NCBI GenBank assembly: GCA_029558715.1
Contig: JAKQEA010000201.1
Coordinates: 1-56,894, forward strand
Source of the DNA: Bacteroidota bacterium
GTDB taxonomy: Bacteria > Bacteroidota > Bacteroidia > Chitinophagales > Chitinophagaceae
Reading direction: 5' to 3'
Length of the DNA stretch: 56,894 nt
This document shows, one piece after another, positions 46,947 through 55,281 of this stretch (position 1 is its first letter; the number at the start of each line of letters is the position of its first letter). The notes beneath the pieces are model-generated. The model was not told where the DNA came from, searched no databases, and saw only the letters and a program-made list of their open reading frames with translations. Made by a program: the position numbers and the translations under genes.

Positions 46947-48280
46947 TTTTTTTTCAGCGGTAACTCAATAGTAAAAGTGCTGCCCTTTCCCAGTGTGCTT
47001 TCTGCTTTTATATCGCCATTATGAGCTTCCACCACTGTTTTAACATAACTCAGCCCCAGGCCAAAACCTTTTACATTATGCACATTACCGGTATGTGCCC
47101 TGTAGAAGCGTTCAAATATCCGCTTTACTGTATCCCTATTCATCCCGATTCCATTGTCTTCGATCTTTATAAGAAAGTTTTTCCCGTTGGAATTAGTGGC
47201 AAGCTTTATAAGAGGAGGTGTATTTTCTTTTGAATATTTGACAGCATTATCTACCAGGTTATTTACCAGGTTGGAAAAATGTACATCATCAGCTTCGATC
47301 AGGTCATTCTGTGCATTGAGAGATAATTCAACTTTTCCATTTTTATTCTCCAGTTGCAAAGCGAAATTGTCCACTACATCCTTTATCACCTCATGCACAT
47401 GAACCGGCTTCAAATTCAGATCCACTTCCTGTTTTTCCAGTTGTGAAGCTTTTAAAATAGTCTCTACCTGCCGGTTCATCCGTTGATTTTCCTCTTTAAT
47501 GATACCACTGAAATAGCTGAGTTTCTCTTTATCGTTAATCACTTTTTCATTTCGCATGGCATCTACTGCCAATGAAATGGTGGCAATCGGTGTTTTGAAC
47601 TCATGCGTCATATTATTTATAAAATCATTCTTTATCTCCCCCAGTTTCTTTTGGCGCAACATAGTACGGACAGTGAGGTAAAATGCTGCAATAATGATAA
47701 TGGTGAAAAGTATTGAAGTAGCTATTCTCCAGCGTAGCGATTTTATTACCAGGCTCTTGATGTTGGGAATAATCACAAATAAAACTTCATTTACACCAAG
47801 GTTCTCACCAGCAGTTCCACTCAGTGCTTCCAATCCCCAATTGAATGAGAAATTATTTAGTGTATCCTCATAAGCTACTGCAAAATTGGGCGAGACAATC
47901 TCAAATACATTATTATCGAACCTGTCAAAAGTAGCTATACCAAACTCAAATTTGATATTCTTCAGGTTGTTTTGTAAAAAGGCTTTATTGATCTTCCTGT
48001 TGATCTCCTCTGCATCAAACCGCTTGCCGATAGTAACTGGCTTAAATATATCAATGATATAGTCATCCTTAAGGAACCCCTTTTTATTGGTGCCGGCTGC
48101 GTAACTCCCTTTATGCTGTGATAGCTCATTTCCTACCATCTTGGTACTCTCCTCTACACTATGTTTTATTTGTTCCTCCCGCAACAGTACCATATTCTTG
48201 ATCCAGGATACCTGTATGACTATAAGACCAATCAGCGACAGGCTTATTAAAATAGTGATAATTGTAAATATGCGTTTCAC
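46943..48280 (-). CDS. Sensor histidine kinase (orphan in this window)
   Basis: 445 aa, GTG start. Two membrane helices (about 6-27 and 186-204) flank a periplasmic sensor domain of about 155 residues. The kinase core has the H-box 'NNMTHEFKTPIATISL' with His226, the N-box 'LVNNLVDNAVKYS', G1 'IEDNGIGM' and G2 'GFGLGLSYVK'. No HAMP domain is obvious. It resembles the RprX-type kinases of Bacteroidota. No response regulator is adjacent: the next gene upstream is yqgE on the other strand. Confidence 0.93.
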   Translation of the reverse strand: MKRIFTIITILISLSLIGLIVIQVSWIKNMVLLREEQIKHSVEESTKMVGNELSQHKGSYAAGTNKKGFLKDDYIIDIFKPVTIGKRFDAEEINRKINKAFLQNNLKNIKFEFGIATFDRFDNNVFEIVSPNFAVAYEDTLNNFSFNWGLEALSGTAGENLGVNEVLFVIIPNIKSLVIKSLRWRIATSILFTIIIIAAFYLTVRTMLRQKKLGEIKNDFINNMTHEFKTPIATISLAVDAMRNEKVINDKEKLSYFSGIIKEENQRMNRQVETILKASQLEKQEVDLNLKPVHVHEVIKDVVDNFALQLENKNGKVELSLNAQNDLIEADDVHFSNLVNNLVDNAVKYSKENTPPLIKLATNSNGKNFLIKIEDNGIGMNRDTVKRIFERFYRAHTGNVHNVKGFGLGLSYVKTVVEAHNGDIKAESTLGKGSTFTIELPLKKN

Positions 48281-48400
48281 TTATGCTAAAAAATTGTGCC
48301 GTAATATACTACATCAGTATGTAATCGTTGTTTCGATCAGCCTGCTGGCAGAACAAATCTCAAAACGGATGGTTCTGCAAAAATACATTCCCGGAGTTGT

Positions 48401-48428
48401 CCGCTATCCCCTGGACAGGGTATAGCGG
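48401..48428 (+). repeat. Hairpin upstream of yqgE
   Basis: CCGCTAT-CCC (48401-48410) pairs with GGG-T-ATAGCGG (48418-48428) with one bulged base and a 7-nt loop; 'CATTTTT' follows. It looks like a terminator on the plus strand, but no gene on that strand ends just before it. It may end a short RNA or act in the yqgE leader. Confidence 0.6.
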
Positions 48429-48515
48429 CATTTTTAACGGGTTTTTACAAAAAAGCAGGCCTTATTTTTTTTGAACAGAAATTCCGAAAAAAGATTTTTC
48501 ATCTTAAATTGAAGA

Positions 48516-49067
48516 ATGATTGAACCTGCACCGGGCATATTGCTGATTGCGGATCCGTTCCTGAAGGACCCCAATTTTCTAAGAACGGTTGTATTCTTAT
48601 GCGAGCATAAGGATGAAGGCAGTTTTGGCTTTGTACTGAACCGGCAATATGAGAATACCCTTGACGAATTGATACCTGAACTGGAAGGTCATAAACTGCC
48701 TGTTTTTTATGGAGGGCCTGTTCAACTGGATTCATTACATTTTTTGCATCAATACCCCGACCTGATACCCGGCGGACAGGAGGTCATTAAAGGAGTATAC
48801 TGGGGTGGTGACTTTGATACAGTGATCAACCTGGTAAAAAATGAAGAGATCGATAGCAATAAGATCCGTTTTTATATTGGTTATTCTGGCTGGAGTGAGG
48901 GGCAGCTGAGTAATGAAATGACAGAAAAAACATGGTTAACAGTAAAAGCCAGTCGCAAGCTTATCTTTCATCATAAGTATGAAGAAATATGGAAAGACTC
49001 TCTCAGGCACCTCGGCGGTGATTATGAAATGATGGTCAATTTTCCCATCGATCCTCAGTTAAACTAA
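48516..49067 (+). CDS. yqgE: YqgE/AlgH family protein
   Basis: 183 aa, normal length. Conserved blocks are 'GILLIADPFLKDPNFLRTVV', 'GSFGFVLNRQ', 'VFYGGPVQLDSLHFLH' and 'YIGYSGWSEGQLSNEM'. Cytoplasmic protein with a conserved fold but no established biochemical role. The DUF4197 lipoprotein gene begins 4 bp behind it, so the pair is an operon. Confidence 0.95.
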   Translation: MIEPAPGILLIADPFLKDPNFLRTVVFLCEHKDEGSFGFVLNRQYENTLDELIPELEGHKLPVFYGGPVQLDSLHFLHQYPDLIPGGQEVIKGVYWGGDFDTVINLVKNEEIDSNKIRFYIGYSGWSEGQLSNEMTEKTWLTVKASRKLIFHHKYEEIWKDSLRHLGGDYEMMVNFPIDPQLN

Positions 49068-49071
49068 CTAA

Positions 49072-49791
49072 ATGAAAAAACTGTTTTTCATCCCTGTTTC
49101 ATTACTGCTGTTTTTTAATATAGGATGCAACACACTTAAAAATATTGGACTTGTTCCTTCTGAACTGGAAATGGCAATGGGTTTAAAAGATGCTTTATCA
49201 CAAGGCTTGTTTAAGGGTTTTGATGCCTTTGCCAATCCTGACGGCAATCCACTGGTCCGGTTTATATTTCCTGGTGAAGCAGCAAAAATTGAAAAGACCC
49301 TCCGTGATCTTGGTTTCGACAAAACCATCAACCAGGTAACCGGCAAATTTACCAGTGCCATGTCCTCGGCTGTAGCTGTTTCCAAACCTGTTTTTTTAGA
49401 AGCAGTGAAAAGCATGACAATAAAAGATGCTGCAAAAATCCTGGTGACAGATAATACACATGCTGCTACTGACTATTTTAAGCAGGAAATGAAACCCGGG
49501 TTGATGGCCGGTTTTCGTCCAATAATAGACAGCACCATTAAAACAGAAGGCGCTGATAAAGAATGGAGCGGCATCACTAACATTTACAACAGCATTCCAT
49601 TCATTAATAAACCACTGGAAAATAGTCTTACAGATTTTATTTCTGCACGGGTAATAGACCTGATGTTTGTAATGGTAGCAAATGAAGAAGAACAAATAAG
49701 GAGTAAATATGAATTGAGGAAAACAGATATGATGAAAAAAGTGTTTACCTGGGCAGAGGGAGAATTGAAAAAGAGGATACAAAAGAACTAA
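49072..49791 (+). CDS. DUF4197 lipoprotein
   Basis: 239 aa. An N-terminal signal with a lipobox-like 'FFNIGCN' (Cys19) suggests a lipid-anchored periplasmic protein. The body is mainly helical and matches DUF4197 in 'ALSQGLFKGFDAF', 'GFDKTINQVTGKFTSAMSSA', 'AVKSMTIKDAAKIL' and the late 'LMFVMVANEEEQIR'. Function unknown. It is preceded by yqgE (4 bp) and followed by a terminator shared with atpC. Confidence 0.88.
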   Translation: MKKLFFIPVSLLLFFNIGCNTLKNIGLVPSELEMAMGLKDALSQGLFKGFDAFANPDGNPLVRFIFPGEAAKIEKTLRDLGFDKTINQVTGKFTSAMSSAVAVSKPVFLEAVKSMTIKDAAKILVTDNTHAATDYFKQEMKPGLMAGFRPIIDSTIKTEGADKEWSGITNIYNSIPFINKPLENSLTDFISARVIDLMFVMVANEEEQIRSKYELRKTDMMKKVFTWAEGELKKRIQKN

Positions 49792-49792
49792 A

Positions 49793-49818
49793 AAACCCTC
49801 CCGGTAGCAGGAGGGTTT
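49793..49818 (-). terminator. Terminator between the DUF4197 gene and atpC
   Basis: 9-bp stem AAACCCTCC (49793-49801) / GGAGGGTTT (49810-49818) with an 8-nt loop. On the minus strand it runs into six T's, 20 nt behind the atpC stop. On the plus strand it has three T's, so it may also end the yqgE transcript. Confidence 0.85.
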
Positions 49819-49838
49819 CAAAAATTATAATCAATACA

Positions 49839-50096
49839 CTATTCTACTTCTTTTGCTCCTTCCACCAGTACAGTTACTTTGTTATTTAATACTTCCACAA
49901 AGCCACCCTGTATCTCATAACTGGCTGTATGATTTTGTTTATCCTTCAACACTTTTACCCGTCCTGGTTTTAATGCGCTTACAAGCGGGGCATGTTTCTC
50001 CAGTACTTCAAAACTTCCGGTAATACCCGGCATTTGAACACCGTACACTTCACCACTGAACAGTTTTTTTTCTGGAGTTAATATTTCTAAATTCAT
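49839..50096 (-). CDS. atpC: ATP synthase F1 subunit epsilon, short form
   Basis: 85 aa. Only the N-terminal beta-sandwich domain is present ('MNLEILTPEKKLFSGEVYGV', 'GSFEVLEKHAPLVSALKPG'). The C-terminal helical hairpin that inhibits ATP hydrolysis in E. coli (about 50 residues) is absent, as commonly in Bacteroidota. It follows atpD after 61 bp. Confidence 0.93.
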   Translation of the reverse strand: MNLEILTPEKKLFSGEVYGVQMPGITGSFEVLEKHAPLVSALKPGRVKVLKDKQNHTASYEIQGGFVEVLNNKVTVLVEGAKEVE

Positions 50097-50157
50097 AATT
50101 AGTCAATTTGATAACCCGGCAATCATAGGCACATTAGCCATTTGACAAATAGCCTGA

Positions 50158-51666
<1,509 letters not shown>

Positions 51667-51806
51667 TTATTAGGAGGGTTATTTTCAGGCCGCAAAGGTA
51701 AGGGGGCGGGGTTAATCCGCCAATTTGAAAATCAAAGATTTTTAGGGTGGGGAAAAGGAGTGAACTTCCCCTTTTGCAACATGGTAATCAGCTTGCTTTA
51801 ATTCTC

Positions 51807-51835
51807 CTTCTTTTGGATTATCAATCCAAAAGAAG
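51807..51835. terminator. Perfect 13-bp inverted repeat, probable terminator
   Basis: CTTCTTTTGGATT (51807-51819) / AATCCAAAAGAAG (51823-51835) around a 3-nt loop. It lies 27 bp behind the stop of the methyltransferase fragment on the minus strand. No T tract follows outside the stem. Confidence 0.6.
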
Positions 51836-51861
51836 TCACTACAAACCGGTCATTTGCAGCT

Positions 51862-52188
51862 TCAGGTGTATTTCCTGCTTATGAGGAAGATAGCTACATT
51901 AAAATCCTGGGAAAGTCCCCCGAGAGAATAATCTAACTCTTCTACAAAATGACCCTGACGCCTTAATCCTGCGACCACTGTTTCAATATCCCGCTGCCTG
52001 AATATAACAGTGGGGTCATTATCCTGTGTTTCATCATTGGATGAGATATTGTATTCCGTAGTATGTACTGCCCAGCCACCTGGTTTTAAGGTTTTTAGCT
52101 GGTTGAAATAGAAGAAATTGACCCGCATACAGCAGCTAGCCTGAACGCAGATCAGATATTTTCTCTTTCCTACATTTGTATTATGCAA
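51862..52188 (-). pseudogene. Remnant of a SAM-dependent methyltransferase gene
   Basis: The 108-codon frame contains a recognisable middle piece of a class I methyltransferase: 'FNQLKTLKPGGWAVHTTEYN' (about 28-47) and 'PTVIFRQRDIETVVAGLRRQ' (about 59-78), then 'ELDYSLGG'. In intact relatives this follows a SAM-binding N-terminal half and continues about 60 residues more to a Pro-Tyr-rich end. Here the SAM-binding Gly motif is missing, and the end ('AIFLISRKYT') is unlike the family. The first codons overlap the divergent GNAT gene start, so no proper promoter or start remains. I read it as a decayed fragment. Confidence 0.6.
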
Positions 52189-53349
52189 TTGACAGAAGTC
52201 ACCACTACACGACTTGCCAAAGACTTTATCCGGGTAAATGCTGAGATCAATAAAAACGACCCCAATTATATAAGGCCATTGGACAAAGACATCAATGATG
52301 TGTTTGATCCAAAAAAAAACAAGACATTTCGTTTTGGAGAAGCGGTGAGATGGATATTAAAAGACAATGACGGAAAGCTTATCGGGAGAATTGCTGCTTT
52401 TACCAATAAAAAATATAAAAATAAAGGGGATGATGTACCTGTTGGTGGTATTGGCTTTTTTGACTGCATCAACAACCAGGCGGCCGCCGATATGCTATTT
52501 GATGTAGCCAAACACTGGCTGATACAAAAAGGAATGCAGGCAATGGATGGGCCCATTAATTTTGGAGAAAGAGACCGCTGGTGGGGACTGTTAGTGGAGG
52601 GTTTTCAACCTCCCCCCTATTGTCTTAATTATAATAAGCCTTATTACAAAGAGTTGTTTGAAATTTATGGTTTTAAATGCTTTTTCAACCAGATTTGTTT
52701 TGGCCTGGATCCACGAAAAGAAGTAAGTAAAAAAATACTGGACAGGCATGCCCAGATAGCCAAAGATCCTGCTTTTTCATCCAGCTATATTAAAAAGAAC
52801 CAACTGGAAAAATTTGCTGCTGACTTTACAATCGTTTACAATAAGGCATGGGCAGGGCATGGCGGATTGAAAGAATTAAAGAAAGAACAGGTGCTGTCGA
52901 TGTTCAAAAAAATGAAACCTGTAATGGATGAAAAAATTGTCTGGTTCATATACCACCACAATGACCCGATCGCCATTTTCATCAACCTGCCCGATCTGAA
53001 CCAGTGGTTCAAATACCTGAATGGTAAATTTGACCTTTGGCATAAATTAAAATTCCTCTGGATAAAAAAAACAAAGAAAAACAACCGGTTTACCGGACTT
53101 GTCTTTGGGGTTGTACCTGAGTTCCAGGGTACTGGTGTTGACGCCTATATGATCAACGAAGCAAAACTGGTTGTTCAGCCTATGAAGAAATATGAAGAAT
53201 ACGAAATGCAGTGGATCGGCGAGTTCAATCCTAAAATGATAAATGTGGCAGAAAATTTTGGCGATACCTTTCGTACCCGCAAACTGACCACTTACCGCTA
53301 TTTGTTTGACAGGACAAAAGAATTCAAGCCGCACCCTGTTCTTTCATAA
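52183..53349 (+). CDS. GNAT-like acyltransferase family protein
   Basis: 388 aa. A common Bacteroidota family usually annotated as GNAT N-acetyltransferase or hypothetical. Conserved pieces are 'DPNYIRPLDKDINDVFDP', 'GRIAAFTNKKY', 'GGIGFFDCINNQAAADMLFD' (a GNAT beta4-alpha3-like region), 'MDGPINFGERDRWWGLLVEG' and 'VFGVVPEFQGTGVDAYMI', where the last resembles an acetyl-CoA pyrophosphate loop. Two GNAT-type halves are likely. Substrate unknown. TACATTTG (52171-52178) ends 4 nt before the ATG. An A9 run (52311-52319) is in frame. Confidence 0.82.
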   Translation: MQLTEVTTTRLAKDFIRVNAEINKNDPNYIRPLDKDINDVFDPKKNKTFRFGEAVRWILKDNDGKLIGRIAAFTNKKYKNKGDDVPVGGIGFFDCINNQAAADMLFDVAKHWLIQKGMQAMDGPINFGERDRWWGLLVEGFQPPPYCLNYNKPYYKELFEIYGFKCFFNQICFGLDPRKEVSKKILDRHAQIAKDPAFSSSYIKKNQLEKFAADFTIVYNKAWAGHGGLKELKKEQVLSMFKKMKPVMDEKIVWFIYHHNDPIAIFINLPDLNQWFKYLNGKFDLWHKLKFLWIKKTKKNNRFTGLVFGVVPEFQGTGVDAYMINEAKLVVQPMKKYEEYEMQWIGEFNPKMINVAENFGDTFRTRKLTTYRYLFDRTKEFKPHPVLS

Positions 53350-53413
53350 AACTTATACACAACAATTATCCTTTTTCGGGCAGCTAAGCCGGGTTTCTTA
53401 AATTGCAGGCGGT

Positions 53414-55213
53414 ATGGATAAATTCATCGTTTCGGCCAGAAAATACAGACCGCAGACTTTTGATACAGTGGTGGGTCAGTCGCATATAACCACCACATTA
53501 AAAAATGCAATAAAGCACCAGCAACTGGCCCATGCATTTCTTTTTTGCGGACCAAGAGGAGTGGGTAAAACCACCTGTGCTAGGATATTAGCCAAGACCA
53601 TTAACTGTGAGAAACCTACCAAAGACGGTGAAGCCTGTGACAAATGCCAAAGCTGCATTTCTTTTAATGATGGCGCTTCGATGAATTATTTTGAACTGGA
53701 TGCGGCTTCTAATAATTCAGTGGATAATATCCGTGACCTGGTTGACCAGGTTCGTTTTGTTCCTCAAACAGGCAAATACAAAGTGTATGTGATAGACGAG
53801 GTTCATATGCTGAGTTCTTCTGCCTTCAATGCTTTTTTAAAGACACTGGAAGAACCTCCGCCTTATGCAATCTTTATTCTGGCAACCACGGAGAAACACA
53901 AGATACTGCCCACCATTCTCAGCCGTTGCCAGATCTTTGATTTCAAACGCATCACCACTAACGATACGGTCCAGCACCTGGAAGAAATATGTGAAAAAGA
54001 AGAAATAAAAGCAGAAAAAGCGGCACTGCAAATCATTGCGCAGAAAAGTGAGGGTTGTATGCGGGATGCATTGAGTATACTTGACAAAATAGTAAGTTTT
54101 ACCAATGGCAAGCTGAATTATACCAATACACTGGAACACCTGAACATACTGGATGCAGAGTATTATTTTAAGTTGTTAGACTGCATGGAGAAACAGGATC
54201 TTTCCGGCGCTATGCTGCTTTATGATGATGTTAACCGGAAAGGATTTGAAGGTGACCTCGTATTAAATGGTTTTGCAGAATTTATCCGCAACCTGCTGGT
54301 ATGCAAAGATGAAAAAGCAGCAGTTCTGCTGGAAGTAGTCGAAAGCTTTAAGGACAAATACATAGAAACAGCCAAATCTGCATCACCGGCTCTTCTTGTA
54401 AGCGCTTTGAACATTTTGAATGAAGCAGAGATAAATTATAAAGCAGCAAGAAACAAAAGATTGCATGTTGAATTAACACTGATCAAGCTCTGTTACCTGC
54501 AGCAGGCTATTGAATTGACAACGGATGCGTCCGGTATAAGTAAAAAAAAACTAGTTGAATCACCGCTTGCCTTTCGCACAGCAGGAATTAAATCTTTCAC
54601 CAATCAACAGGCGATTGCAGGAAAATCTATTGCCGGAAAGAAAGATACTGGTGCAAAGCTGATCGTTGAAACGGCAGCTTCCTCCATTACCACTATAGCA
54701 AAAGAAGAAAAGCCGGTTTATGAACAAGGGGCTCAGCCAGCTGATCCCAAACCAACTGCAACCAGGATTTCAGCCCTTGATAAAATAAGAAAGCAGTACC
54801 AGGGAAATACGAACAGTGGAAATGGCAATACCAATCATCCCCTTCAACAGGAAACACTGCAAAAAGCATGGGCAGAATATATATCAAAACTTAAAGCAAA
54901 TAAGAACCCGGCCGCCCAACCTTTTGAACTGGCTTTGCTAAGAGTAAAGGATGAAAACTCTTTCGAAGCTGTTACAGCTAACAATATTGAAAAACAGTTT
55001 ATCGAGCAGGAAAGAAATGCATTGTTTCATTTTTTGCAATTACAACTGCAAAACAGGTTGCTGCAGTTTAATGTAGTGGTAGAAGAGAAAACAGAAGATC
55101 GTCCTGCTATGGAAATAACGCTGACATCCAAAGAGCAATTTCAGAAGATGACGGAACAATATCCTCTTATAAAAGAGCTGAAAGACCGTCTGCGGCTGGA
55201 GCTGGATTACTGA
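53414..55213 (+). CDS. dnaX: DNA polymerase III subunit tau (and possibly gamma)
   Basis: 599 aa. Clamp-loader ATPase that opens the sliding clamp and links polymerases at the fork. Walker A is 'GPRGVGKTTCARIL' (about 45-58); a zinc site is formed by four cysteines ('NCEKPTKDGEACDKCQSC'); Walker B is 'VYVIDEVHMLS' and the arginine-finger box 'ILSRCQIFDFKRI'. Domains I-III end near residue 370. The rest is the tau-specific part, which begins with a low-complexity linker. An A9 run encodes Lys377-379 exactly at that border, and both other frames stop directly after it, so slippage would yield a gamma-like short form of about 380 residues (inference). Confidence 0.95.
   Translation: MDKFIVSARKYRPQTFDTVVGQSHITTTLKNAIKHQQLAHAFLFCGPRGVGKTTCARILAKTINCEKPTKDGEACDKCQSCISFNDGASMNYFELDAASNNSVDNIRDLVDQVRFVPQTGKYKVYVIDEVHMLSSSAFNAFLKTLEEPPPYAIFILATTEKHKILPTILSRCQIFDFKRITTNDTVQHLEEICEKEEIKAEKAALQIIAQKSEGCMRDALSILDKIVSFTNGKLNYTNTLEHLNILDAEYYFKLLDCMEKQDLSGAMLLYDDVNRKGFEGDLVLNGFAEFIRNLLVCKDEKAAVLLEVVESFKDKYIETAKSASPALLVSALNILNEAEINYKAARNKRLHVELTLIKLCYLQQAIELTTDASGISKKKLVESPLAFRTAGIKSFTNQQAIAGKSIAGKKDTGAKLIVETAASSITTIAKEEKPVYEQGAQPADPKPTATRISALDKIRKQYQGNTNSGNGNTNHPLQQETLQKAWAEYISKLKANKNPAAQPFELALLRVKDENSFEAVTANNIEKQFIEQERNALFHFLQLQLQNRLLQFNVVVEEKTEDRPAMEITLTSKEQFQKMTEQYPLIKELKDRLRLELDY
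54542..54558 (+). promoter_or_regulatory. Candidate slippage site in dnaX
   Basis: Nine A's (54542-54550) read as three Lys codons. With one extra A the next codons are ACT AGT TGA (stop at 54556-54558); with one A less the run is followed directly by TAG. Such A9 slippage makes the gamma subunit in Thermus dnaX. Confidence 0.45.
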
Positions 55214-55218
55214 TTCCC

Positions 55219-55246
55219 ATTCGCTATCCGCTATTCACCATTCATC
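55219..55246 (+). repeat. Degenerate 7-nt tandem repeat, four copies
   Basis: ATTCGCT, ATCCGCT, ATTCACC, ATTCATC in direct succession, in the gap between dnaX and the E2 gene. Confidence 0.6.
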
Positions 55247-55281
55247 TTTTTATCTTAATTTCGGCCAAAATTCAAAGGCAA

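Noticed and set aside
48141-48425. 94-codon plus-strand frame over the start of the histidine kinase gene
   Set aside because: Mostly antisense to the kinase membrane helix; the remaining part has no recognisable features.
52311-52319. A9 run in the GNAT gene as a second slippage site
   Set aside because: One extra A opens a frame without an immediate stop, and the run is not at a domain border; likely chance in AT-rich DNA.
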